NCBI GenBank assembly: GCA_023389745.1 | Contig: JAEWED010000193.1 | Span: 1-20,983 of the forward strand | Source of the DNA: Actinomycetes bacterium | GTDB lineage: Bacteria > Actinomycetota > Acidimicrobiia > Acidimicrobiales > Microtrichaceae | Length of the DNA: 20,983 nucleotides | Reading direction: 5' to 3' | Part shown: in pieces, positions 8,096 to 14,911 of the stretch | How positions within the stretch are numbered: position 1 is the first letter of the stretch | Layout: each line of letters opens with the position of its first letter | Notes under the pieces: model-generated | What the model saw: only the letters and a program-made list of their open reading frames with translations | Told to the model about the DNA's origin: nothing | Databases searched by the model: none | Position numbers and translations under genes: made by a program

Positions 8096-8214
8096 CCGGG
8101 ATATAGGGGTCCTCGTCGACATCTCTTGTCGATGACGACCCCACTCCCAGTGAGCCCAGTTGGGAGTGGGGTCCTCGTCGACATCCCTTGTCGATGACGA
8201 CCCCTATGTCCCGG
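8096..8214. repeat. 119-bp nested palindrome D (cruciform-capable)
   Basis: The sequence starts directly after the argJ TGA. Two ~54-bp arms (from CCGGGATATAGGGGTC to CCACTCCCA, and from TGGGAGTGGGGTC to CCCTATGTCCCGG) are inverted copies around an 11-nt centre. Each arm is itself a hairpin: GGGGTCCTCGTCGACA pairs with TGTCGATGACGACCCC (14 of 16). The element can therefore fold as one long hairpin or as two side-by-side hairpins. It sits between convergent argJ and the racemase gene. No copy elsewhere in the window was seen. The remaining 8215-8246 holds nothing notable. Confidence 0.9.
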
Positions 8215-8246
8215 ATGATCCGGCGGCGCGGCGGCGCGGCAGGGCG

Positions 8247-9374
8247 TCAGCCGGTGATCTGGTCGATCAGCGCGGGGTCGGCACCCCAGGCGGTCAGGAC
8301 CTCGGTCGGGTCGAGGTCCTCGAGCGCGGCTCGGGGCGGATCGCTCGGCGTGCGCTCGAAGCGTGGCGCGGGCGCCGGCTGGGGCACGCCCTCGACGTCC
8401 GCGAACGACGAGCGCGCCACGGCGTGCGGGTGCGTCGGCGCCTCGCCCATGTGGAGCACGGGGGCGACGCACGCGTCGATGCCCTCGAAGTGGGCCGCCC
8501 ACTCGTCACGGGTCCGCTGCGAGATGACCCCGCCGATCGCGGTGCGCAGCTCGGGCCAGCGGGCGTGGTCGTTCTGGTCCGGCAACGAGTCGTCGTCGGC
8601 CAGTCCGAGACCCTCGAGCAGCTGCGCGTAGAACTGCGGCTCGAGCGCCGCCACCGCGAGCCAACCGCCGTCGGCGCACTCGTACACGTCGTAGAACGGC
8701 GCCCCGGAGTCGAGCAGGTTCGTGCCGCGCTCGACGTTCCAGAAACCCGAGCTCCACGCGCCGAACAGCGGCGCCATGAGCAGCGCGGCACCGTCGACCA
8801 TCGCCGCGTCGACGACCTGGCCGCGGCCGCTCGTCGCACGTTCGACCAGCGCGGCCAGGACACCGGCGGCCAGCAGCATGCCGCCGCCTCCGAAGTCGCC
8901 GACCAGGTTCAGCGGCGGGGTCGGCGGCTGGCCCGCTCGACCGATGTGGGCGAGCGCACCCGACAGCGCCAGATAGGTCAGATCGTGTCCCGCCCTCGGC
9001 GCCATCGGACCCTGCTGTCCCCAACCGGTCATGCGCCCGTAGACGAGACGCTCGTTCGACGCGAGCAGCTCGTCGGGACCGAGCCCGAGCCGCTCGGCGA
9101 CCCCCGGACGGAACCCCTCGACGAGCACGTCGGCGGTGTCGGCCAGGCGACGCACCGCGTCGACGCCGCCCTCGTCGCGCAGGTCGATCGTGACGCCGCT
9201 GCGGTTGCGGTTGAGCACGTCGTAGGGGTTGCTGCGCGGCTCGCGGCGCAACTCCTTCGGACGGTCGATGCGCAGCACGTCCGCACCCAGGTCGGCGAGC
9301 ATCATCGCGGCGAACGGGGCCGGCCCGATGCCGGCCAGCTCGACCACCTTCACCCCGTGCAGGGGTCCCCCCAT
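8247..9374 (-). CDS. CoA-transferase family III enzyme, alpha-methylacyl-CoA racemase-like
   Basis: A 375-residue CaiB/BaiF-fold protein. Alpha-methylacyl-CoA racemases invert the 2-methyl centre of branched acyl-CoAs (sterol side chains, pristanoyl-CoA) before beta-oxidation. The racemase catalytic residues known from M. tuberculosis MCR align with H130 and D131 (AGHDLTYLAL), D160 (NLVGDFGGGG) and E245 (ALEPQFYAQL). The N-terminal block ELAGIGPAPFAAMMLADLGADVLRIDRP is also racemase-like. The start is ATG 9374, with a GAGGAGAGG ribosome site 7-10 nt upstream. The frame stays open further upstream only because of GC-rich repeat F, so the longer reading was rejected. It probably has its own promoter (TAGGGT at 9422-9427). 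A true CoA transferase cannot be excluded but fits less well. Confidence 0.92.
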   Translation of the reverse strand: MGGPLHGVKVVELAGIGPAPFAAMMLADLGADVLRIDRPKELRREPRSNPYDVLNRNRSGVTIDLRDEGGVDAVRRLADTADVLVEGFRPGVAERLGLGPDELLASNERLVYGRMTGWGQQGPMAPRAGHDLTYLALSGALAHIGRAGQPPTPPLNLVGDFGGGGMLLAAGVLAALVERATSGRGQVVDAAMVDGAALLMAPLFGAWSSGFWNVERGTNLLDSGAPFYDVYECADGGWLAVAALEPQFYAQLLEGLGLADDDSLPDQNDHARWPELRTAIGGVISQRTRDEWAAHFEGIDACVAPVLHMGEAPTHPHAVARSSFADVEGVPQPAPAPRFERTPSDPPRAALEDLDPTEVLTAWGADPALIDQITG

Positions 9375-9421
9375 GTCGACACCTCTCCTCGGGCCGGGAT
9401 CCCCCGGCGAGACCGGCGGCG

Positions 9422-9427
9422 ACCCTA
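9422..9427 (-). promoter_or_regulatory. Probable -10 box for the racemase-like gene
   Basis: TAGGGT on the minus strand, about 47 nt upstream of ATG 9374. Unlike the leaderless genes here, this start has a Shine-Dalgarno sequence (GAGGAGAGG), consistent with a leader of about 40 nt. No good -35 is visible. Confidence 0.4.
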
Positions 9428-9457
9428 GCGGCCCCGATCCACTCGCAGGAGCGTCGT

Positions 9458-9691
9458 GTGCGCAACCGCCAGCCGAGCGGTGCCCCAACGCACCGCGGCC
9501 GAGCGAACCCCGAGCGCGGTGCGCAACCGCCAGCCGAGCGAACCCCGAGCGCGGTGCGCAACCGCCAGCCGAGCGAACCCCGAGCGCGGTGCGCAACCGC
9601 CAGCCGAGCGGCGCCCCGAGCGCGGTGCGCAACCGCCAGCCGAGCGGCGCCCCGAGCGCGGTGCGCAACCGCCAGCCGAGCGGCGCCCCGA
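9458..9691. repeat. Tandem repeat F, 35/36-bp units, about six copies
   Basis: Units begin GTGCGCAACCGCCAGCCGAG at 9458, 9519, 9554, 9589, 9625 and 9661. Units 2-3 are 35 bp and units 4-5 are 36 bp, differing by GAACCCC versus GGCGCCCC. Unit 1 is 61 bp with extra sequence, and unit 6 degenerates after 9691. There are no spacers, so this is not CRISPR. The array occupies most of the 411-bp gap 9375-9785 between two minus-strand genes, downstream of the secreted protein and upstream of the racemase promoter. The rest of the gap holds the hairpin at 9732-9760 and the racemase leader. Confidence 0.92.
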
Positions 9692-9731
9692 CACACCACG
9701 GTGCGGGCACGAGCCACCCCCGAGAACGCCG

Positions 9732-9760
9732 ACGGGGTGCCGCCGGTGGCGACACCCCGT
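9732..9760 (-). terminator. Possible terminator hairpin for the secreted-protein gene
   Basis: ACGGGGTGCCGCC and GGCGACACCCCGT pair over 13 bp with one mismatch and a 3-nt loop, 25 nt past the stop of the 9786-11600 gene. There is no U-tract after the stem, so it could instead be an mRNA-stabilising or Rho-assisting structure. Confidence 0.45.
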
Positions 9761-9785
9761 TCGGGTCGTTCGGTTGTCCGGTGGA

Positions 9786-11600
9786 TCAGCCGGCGTCGGT
9801 GACGGTCCAGTTGACCGTGTACGGGCGGATCAGGTTCGGGAAGGCACCCACCCGGAACCAGCTCGCCGTGCTGCTCACCGCAGCGTCGCTGCCGGCACGG
9901 TTGATCGAGCCGAAGATCGGAGTGGTCAGGTTGAGGCCCGCACTCTGGTCGACGATCGTGATCTGCCCGCTCCACAGCGGAAGGATCCACGCACGCTGTG
10001 CGTTCACCGAGACCCTCGCCGTGCCACCGGACGTACCGGGGATGTCGAGGAAGCCCGAGACCGAGGCGATGCCGAAGGCGTCACGACGCACCGACAGGTT
10101 GCCGTTGCCCGAGCCGCCGTTGGTGTAGGCGTGCGACCCGCTGACCACCACGTTGATCGCATCGTTGCTCGGCTGCGGGATCGTGGTGCTCGTGGTGGTC
10201 GGCGCCGTGGTCGTGGTCGAGGTCGTGGTGGGCGCGGTCGTCGTGGTCGACGTGGTGGTCGGCGCCGTGGTCGTCGTCGACGTCGTGGTGGGCGCCGTCG
10301 TCGTGGTCGACGTGGTGGTCGGCGCGGTCGTCGTCGTCGACGTGGTCGTGGTCGACGTGGTGGTCGGCGCGGTCGTCGTGGTCGACGTGGTGGTCGAGGA
10401 CGTGCTCGACGTCGTCGAGGAGGTCGACGAGGTCGTGGTCGACGTCGAAGTCGTCGAGGTCGACGAGGTGGTCGACGACGTGCTGCCCGGCAGCAGGGCG
10501 AAGGCGCTGGTCACCGACGCGGTGTCGCCGTCGGTGTCGGTCATCGTCAGTCGGGCGAAGTGGTTGCCCGCCGTGGTGAACGTCTTGGTGACGGTGATGC
10601 CCGTGGCGGTGGTGCCGTCGCTGAACTCCCACACGTAGGGCGACGGGCCCTTGACGATGGTCGAGTCCGCCGCGCTGAAGGTCACGGTGTAGGGAACGGG
10701 GTTGTTCCGCAGCTCGGACACCGCCGGCAGGATGACCGGGTTGACGGCCTTGCCGAGCGCCGGGGTGGTGCGACCCGACACGTAGGCCAGGTTCCGGCCC
10801 GCCGGCGAGGGCAGCGCCATCTGCTGGTTGATGTTCGGGGTGACGTCGAAGCCGCCGGCGATCGGGCAGCTGGTCGCCGCGGGGACGGCGAAGGCGTTCT
10901 CGACGAGCACCGCGGTGCCGGTCGTCGCGTTGTAGCGCGAGCCGGTGAGCGCGTTGTTCTGACCGATCGCGGGCTTGGTGCCCGTGATGAGGTTCAGGCG
11001 GATCGGGCTGGCGGCGGTGCCGATGGTGCAGTTCGAGCTGATGGCGTTGCCGGAGACGGTGCCGCCGATGCGCACGCGGAAGGCCAGGTTGATCACGGCG
11101 TCGCCCGTCAGGGGGTCGAGGGTGCCGGTGGCGTCCGCGGTCGGGATGATCGTCGTGGTGACGATGTCGGTGTAGCCGTCGAAGGGGTTCCGGATCGGGA
11201 TGTAGCCGATCGGGAAGACGATGTTCGCTGCGGGGATGGAGATGACGCCGTTGGCGTTGATCGAGCCGCTGATCGTGACGTCCACCTTCGGCTGGTAGCC
11301 GGGGGCGAGCTCGCTGTCGTCGGCGGACTGGGGCTGGCCGGATCCGGCGACGCAGCCGGAGTCGAGGGCGTCGATGCGGCCGTCACCGTCGTTGTCGACG
11401 CCGTCGCCGCACTGGGCGTTCACACGGGGAGCCAGGTCGACGTTCACCGTCGAGCCGATCTTGATGGCACCGCCGGTCGAGTTCAGCGTGAACGTGCCCG
11501 GATTGGCGACCTTCTGGGCCTCGACCGCTTCGGGCAGGACGGCCAGGCCGATGCCCAGCACACAGATCGCGGCGAGTGCCGCGCCCCACTGACGCTTCAT
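9786..11600 (-). CDS. Secreted PKD-domain protein with Ser/Thr/Pro linker
   Basis: A 604-residue exported protein of unknown function. Residues 1-28 form a signal peptide (cleavage after VEA|QK). Residues 64-83 read CGDGVDNDGDGRID..SGC, a Cys-bounded Asp-rich loop of the calcium-binding kind seen in many bacterial surface proteins. Residues about 300-370 look like a PKD domain (YVWEFSDGTTATG, then AGNHFARLTMTDTDGDTA). Residues 371-473 are a Ser/Thr linker with six APTTTS units, mostly in TTTTAPTTTS periods, probably glycosylated. Residues 474-604 form a separate beta-rich C-terminal domain. No LPXTG, lipobox or C-terminal membrane helix is seen, so it is probably secreted or held non-covalently. 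ATG 11600 has a GGGGAG ribosome site 7 nt upstream; the in-frame ATG 27 bases earlier lacks one. The 30-bp coding repeats at about 10190-10380 could vary in copy number. Confidence 0.88.
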   Translation of the reverse strand: MKRQWGAALAAICVLGIGLAVLPEAVEAQKVANPGTFTLNSTGGAIKIGSTVNVDLAPRVNAQCGDGVDNDGDGRIDALDSGCVAGSGQPQSADDSELAPGYQPKVDVTISGSINANGVISIPAANIVFPIGYIPIRNPFDGYTDIVTTTIIPTADATGTLDPLTGDAVINLAFRVRIGGTVSGNAISSNCTIGTAASPIRLNLITGTKPAIGQNNALTGSRYNATTGTAVLVENAFAVPAATSCPIAGGFDVTPNINQQMALPSPAGRNLAYVSGRTTPALGKAVNPVILPAVSELRNNPVPYTVTFSAADSTIVKGPSPYVWEFSDGTTATGITVTKTFTTAGNHFARLTMTDTDGDTASVTSAFALLPGSTSSTTSSTSTTSTSTTTSSTSSTTSSTSSTTTSTTTTAPTTTSTTTTSTTTTAPTTTSTTTTAPTTTSTTTTAPTTTSTTTTAPTTTSTTTTAPTTTSTTIPQPSNDAINVVVSGSHAYTNGGSGNGNLSVRRDAFGIASVSGFLDIPGTSGGTARVSVNAQRAWILPLWSGQITIVDQSAGLNLTTPIFGSINRAGSDAAVSSTASWFRVGAFPNLIRPYTVNWTVTDAG

Positions 11601-11607
11601 TGAAGAT

Positions 11608-11673
11608 CTCCCCTGGTATCCGTCCACAGCAAGCGGATGACAGAGTCTCCCCGCAAACCTGAACGAACGTCAA
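11608..11673 (-). promoter_or_regulatory. Promoter and ribosome binding site of the secreted-protein gene
   Basis: On the minus strand, TTGACG (11668-11673) is followed 18 bp later by GAGACT (11644-11649), then a leader of roughly 40 nt with GGGGAG (11608-11613) 7 nt before ATG 11600. This is one of the few leadered, Shine-Dalgarno-dependent genes here. Confidence 0.45.
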
Positions 11674-11781
11674 GGAGTAGTACCCCCAGGAAGGACCCGG
11701 GGTGCGTCGCCCGATGCTCCGAGAACGTGCTCCAGTTCTGCGGTCCAGCTGCCGATGACCAGTCAACGGCGGGAACCGGAG

Positions 11782-11817
11782 CGTCCCGGGTCTGGGTCTT
11801 CACCCGGGTCCGGGACG
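11782..11817 (-). terminator. Possible terminator hairpin for the aldo/keto reductase gene
   Basis: CGTCCCGGGTCTGGGT and ACCCGGGTCCGGGACG pair over 16 positions (13 Watson-Crick) around a CTTC loop, about 70 nt past the reductase stop. There is no U-tract. The rest of the 288-bp gap 11601-11888 holds the promoter of the secreted-protein gene and nothing else recognised. Confidence 0.4.
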
Positions 11818-11888
11818 CACTCCCGACCGCGACACCGTGTGCGACAGGGTGGAGCGACAGCCGGCCGGGCGGGTCAGCGGCGCGACGG

Positions 11889-12893
11889 TCAGAGGCGGGT
11901 TCGGGGCGCCATCTTGGCGGTCATCGCCGGGTCCCGGACCACGACCGGATCGAGGACCGCGTCGATGCGGGCGACCACGTCGTCGTCGAGGGTGAGGTCG
12001 AGCGCACCGACGTTGTCCTGGAGCTGCGACGGCTTGGACGCGCCGACGATCGCCGAGGCGACGTTCGGGTTGCGCAGCACCCAGGCCACGGCGAGCTGCG
12101 CCATCGACGCGCCGAGGTCGTCGGCGATCGGCTTGAGCTCCTGCACGGCCGTGAGGACCTCGTCGTTCATGAAGCGCTGCACGAAGTCGGCGCCGCCCTT
12201 CTCGTCGGTCGCGCGGGACCCCTCGGGGACCGGCTGGCCCGGCAGGTACTTGCCGGTGAGCACGCCCTGCGCGATCGGCGACCACACGATCTGCGACACG
12301 CCGACCTCTTCGCTGGCCGGCACGATCTGGTCCTCGATCACGCGCCAGAGCATCGAGTACTGCGGCTGGTTCGACACGAACGGGACGCGCAGCTCCTTGG
12401 CGAGCGCGGCGGCCTCACGGATCTGGTCGGCGGTCCACTCCGAGACACCGATGTAGAGCACCTTGCCGGCACGGACCAGGTCGGCGAACGCGACCATCGT
12501 CTCCTCGAGGGGTGTCTCGGGGTCGAAGCGGTGCGCCTGGTACAGGTCGAAGTAGTCGACGCCGACGCGGCGCAGCGACGCGTCGCACGACTCCATGATG
12601 TGCTTGCGCGACAGGCCCTGGTCGTTGGGGCCTGGACCCGTCGGCCAGAACACCTTGGTGAAGATCTCGAGCGACTCGCGGCGCTGGCCCTCGAGCGCCT
12701 TGCCGAGCACGACCTCGGCGCGGGTGCCGGCGTAGACGTCCGCGGTGTCGAAGGTCGTGATGCCCAGATCGAGCGCGGCGTGCACGCAGTCGATCGCGTC
12801 CTGGTCGCCGACCTGGGAGCCGTGGGTGATCCAGTTCCCGTAGGAGATGGCACTGATCTTGAGGCCGGACCGGCCGAGGTAACGGAACTCCAT
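11889..12893 (-). CDS. Aldo/keto reductase (potassium-channel beta-subunit-like)
   Basis: A 334-residue cytosolic NADPH-dependent (beta/alpha)8-barrel oxidoreductase that reduces aldehydes or ketones; the substrate is unknown. The catalytic tetrad is visible: D49 and Y54 (FDTADVYAG), K80 (IFTKVF) and H121 (YQAHRFD). The start MEFRYLGRSGLKISAISYGN, the block TKVFWPTGPGPNDQGLSRKHI and the C-terminal GASKPSQLQDNV are characteristic of the KCNAB-like branch of the family. The length is normal. ATG 12893 is preceded by TAGCGT (12902-12907) with 8 nt between. It is divergent from the 2-oxoglutarate oxygenase gene with only 41 bp between the ATGs, so the two promoters must overlap. No potassium-channel gene is nearby, so an enzymatic role is preferred. 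Confidence 0.94.
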   Translation of the reverse strand: MEFRYLGRSGLKISAISYGNWITHGSQVGDQDAIDCVHAALDLGITTFDTADVYAGTRAEVVLGKALEGQRRESLEIFTKVFWPTGPGPNDQGLSRKHIMESCDASLRRVGVDYFDLYQAHRFDPETPLEETMVAFADLVRAGKVLYIGVSEWTADQIREAAALAKELRVPFVSNQPQYSMLWRVIEDQIVPASEEVGVSQIVWSPIAQGVLTGKYLPGQPVPEGSRATDEKGGADFVQRFMNDEVLTAVQELKPIADDLGASMAQLAVAWVLRNPNVASAIVGASKPSQLQDNVGALDLTLDDDVVARIDAVLDPVVVRDPAMTAKMAPRTRL

Positions 12894-12901
12894 GTCGAGC
12901 G

Positions 12902-12907
12902 ACGCTA
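12902..12907 (-). promoter_or_regulatory. -10 box of the aldo/keto reductase gene
   Basis: TAGCGT on the minus strand, 8 nt before ATG 12893. It lies within the 41-bp gap shared with the divergent oxygenase gene. Confidence 0.5.
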
Positions 12908-12934
12908 CGCCACGCTTGTGGCAGCGTGTCCTCG

Positions 12935-13981
12935 ATGAACGGCACTCCCCCGGAATCGCCCGACGCTGCTGCCACGGTCCCCACGATCGACATCGCACCG
13001 CTGCTCGACCCGGCGGCGTCCGAGGCGGCGCGTGACGCCGTCGCGGCGCGCATCGGGGAGGCGAGCGAGCGCTTCGGCTTCCTGCAGATCGTCGGCCACG
13101 GCATCGACCCGGCGCTGCGCGCGGATCTGCACCGCGCGGCCGAGCGCTTCTTCGCGCTCGACGACGCCGAGAAGGACGTGGTCGCGATGCGCCACGGCGG
13201 GCGGGCCTGGCGTGGCTGGTTCGGCCACGGCGGCGAGCTCACCTCGGGTGTGCCCGACGACAAGGAGGGCTACTACTTCGGCACCGAGCTGGCGGCCGAC
13301 GACCCCGCAGTGCTCGCCGGGCGGCCGCTGCACGGCCCGAACCTGTTCCCCGAACGGCCGGCCGAGCTCCGGCCGCTGGTGCTCGAGTGGATCGAGCAGG
13401 TGACCGCCGTCGGTCAGGTGGTGCTGTCGGGGATCGCCCGGTCCCTGGGGCTCGAGCCGGATTGGTTCGAGCGTTGGACGGCGGACCCGACCGTGCTGTT
13501 CCGCATCTTCCACTACCCGCCGCCGCCCGAGGGCTTCGCCGGGAGCTGGGGTGTGGCCGAGCACACGGACTACGGGCTGTTGACGTTGCTGGTGCAGGAC
13601 GACACCGGCGGGCTCGAGGTGCGGGTCACCGGCGAGGACGGGCAGGGCGAGTGGATCGACGTGCCGCCGGCGCCCGACGCGATCGTGTGCAACCTGGGCG
13701 ACATGCTCGAGCGCGTGACCGGCGGTCGGTTCCGCTCGACGCCGCACCGGGTGCGGCTGCCGTCGAGCGACCGGTACTCGTTCCCGCTGTTCCTCGACCC
13801 GGCGTGGGATGCCGAGGTGACGCCGATCCCGGGGTTCGAGCCGACCGAGCGCGCGCTGGCCGAGGCGGCGGCCGGGCGCTGGGACGGCACCGGCGTGCTC
13901 GACGTGAGCGGGCCGTACGGCGACTATCTGGTCTCGAAGGTGTCGAAGGTGTTCCCGGAGCTGTTCCGCGAGGCGCTCTGA
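12935..13981 (+). CDS. 2-oxoglutarate/Fe(II)-dependent oxygenase, isopenicillin N synthase family
   Basis: A 348-residue (from ATG 12935) non-haem iron oxygenase; the substrate is unknown. The N-terminal DIOX_N-type segment is recognisable (TIDIAPLL, then FGFLQIVGHGI at about 47-57). The iron ligands are H210 and D212 (AEHTDYGLLTLL) and H271 (RSTPHRVRLP). R280 and S282 (RYS) match the R-x-S co-substrate site of the family, and NLGDMLERVTGGRFRSTPHR is the typical connecting block. The length is normal for the family. GTG 12926, three codons upstream, is an alternative start. No biosynthetic cluster surrounds it, so general oxidative catabolism is as likely as secondary metabolism. It converges on the AMIN-like lipoprotein gene across palindrome E. 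Confidence 0.93.
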   Translation: MNGTPPESPDAAATVPTIDIAPLLDPAASEAARDAVAARIGEASERFGFLQIVGHGIDPALRADLHRAAERFFALDDAEKDVVAMRHGGRAWRGWFGHGGELTSGVPDDKEGYYFGTELAADDPAVLAGRPLHGPNLFPERPAELRPLVLEWIEQVTAVGQVVLSGIARSLGLEPDWFERWTADPTVLFRIFHYPPPPEGFAGSWGVAEHTDYGLLTLLVQDDTGGLEVRVTGEDGQGEWIDVPPAPDAIVCNLGDMLERVTGGRFRSTPHRVRLPSSDRYSFPLFLDPAWDAEVTPIPGFEPTERALAEAAAGRWDGTGVLDVSGPYGDYLVSKVSKVFPELFREAL

Positions 13982-14024
13982 GGAGCGCCGGTTCGTCGGC
14001 GCCTCTGGCGACCCCTGGTCCGTA

Positions 14025-14104
14025 GGTGCTCCCAGAACCGAGTTGCGACGAAACAGCTCCCGCGCCACCACAGCGAATTCGTCGCAACTCGGTTCAGGAG
14101 CACC
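14025..14104. repeat. 80-bp palindrome E
   Basis: The left arm 14025-14052 (GGTGCTCCCAGAACCGAGTT, then GCGACGAA) and right arm 14078-14104 are inverted copies with one bulge and one mismatch across 27-28 positions, separated by 25 nt. It lies between the convergent oxygenase and AMIN-like lipoprotein genes. No U-tract flanks it. The sequence differs from the other palindromes in the window. The rest of 13982-14160 shows nothing notable. Confidence 0.9.
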
Positions 14105-14160
14105 ACCCAGCCCCCGCCTGCGGCGGCCCGTCCGTCGTGCGCCGAGCGGCCCCAGCCCGC

Positions 14161-14829
14161 TCAGACAGCGGCGACGTCCACGACGATGCGGGTCGGCCCC
14201 GTCAGCGTCGAGACCTTGAACGGCCGCTCGCCGTCGACGCCGATCGCCCAGGTGATCTGCGCCTCGAAGTCACCCGCTCGCACCACCTCGACCACCGGGT
14301 TGCCGGGACCCTCGATCCGGTCGGGTCCGTCGTAGGTCATCTCGACCTGCTCGCCGTCGAGCTTCGCCCCCGACGCCGGGCTCACCCGCACCGAGATCGT
14401 GTTCGTGCCACCGATCTCGATCGGATCACCCGACCCGTCCTGGGTGAGCGGTCCGTCGAGGTAGCCGATGTCGTAACCGGGCAGCTCACCGTCGAAGGTG
14501 AACACGACACGGTCGTACCCGTCGTGGCTGCCGACGGTCACGTCGGTCAGCTGGGCCGGGTCGATCACCGGGTACGGCACGCTGACCGGCGTGGTCCCCG
14601 CGCCCTCGAGCCCACCGGGGGTCGACGGCGAGGTGCCCTCGGTCGTCGACGTCGACGAGGTCGACGACGTGGTCGAGCTCGAGGTCGTCGTCTCGTCGTC
14701 GCCCGCGTCGTCGGAGTCCCCGCAGGCACCTGCGACCGCGACCAGCGACAGGCACGCCACCGCGGCGCACACCCGGAGCGCTCGGGGCGAGCGGTGAGCA
14801 GGAACGGATCGAGGGGAACGTGAGGTCAT
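14161..14829 (-). CDS. AMIN-like domain lipoprotein
   Basis: A 222-residue lipoprotein of the outer membrane face. A basic N-terminus and hydrophobic stretch end in the lipobox VAGAC with Cys36. A Ser/Thr linker (TTTSSSTTSSTSSTSTT) follows, about 47-63. The C-terminal domain (about 85-222) resembles the AMIN-like domain common in actinobacterial lipoproteins: VGSHDGYDRVVFTFDGELPGYDIGYLDGPL, then a repeated beta block ending FKVSTLTGPTRIVVDV. AMIN domains bind the cell envelope; the partner is unknown here. ATG 14829 is preceded by CAACAT (14836-14841), a weak -10 at 6-nt spacing. The upstream amidohydrolase is in the same direction 82 bp away, so readthrough is possible. Confidence 0.87.
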   Translation of the reverse strand: MTSRSPRSVPAHRSPRALRVCAAVACLSLVAVAGACGDSDDAGDDETTTSSSTTSSTSSTSTTEGTSPSTPGGLEGAGTTPVSVPYPVIDPAQLTDVTVGSHDGYDRVVFTFDGELPGYDIGYLDGPLTQDGSGDPIEIGGTNTISVRVSPASGAKLDGEQVEMTYDGPDRIEGPGNPVVEVVRAGDFEAQITWAIGVDGERPFKVSTLTGPTRIVVDVAAV

Positions 14830-14835
14830 CCCCCG

Positions 14836-14841
14836 ATGTTG
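14836..14841 (-). promoter_or_regulatory. Weak -10 box of the AMIN-like lipoprotein gene
   Basis: CAACAT on the minus strand, 6 nt before ATG 14829. It keeps the A at position 2 and T at position 6 of the TAnnnT pattern but not the first T. Confidence 0.35.
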
Positions 14842-14911
14842 TCAGGTCGATCCGGCCACGTCGCGTCAGCGCAGGACGACAGGGGCGAACCGCGTCAGCG
14901 CCGAGCGGACC

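Noticed and set aside
9458..9691. CRISPR array
   Set aside because: Units are directly adjacent with no unique spacers and no cas genes are nearby.
9375..9755. N-terminal extension of the racemase with repeated PLGWRLRTALG
   Set aside because: Produced by repeat F; unit length changes between 35 and 36 bp so the frame is not conserved, and ATG 9374 has the ribosome site and family start.
9456..11603. 715-residue plus-strand frame with long Arg/Gly tract, and the Val/Asp-rich frame at 10153-10638
   Set aside because: Both are antisense to the secreted protein; the Arg/Gly and Val repeats are complements of its Thr/Ser linker codons.
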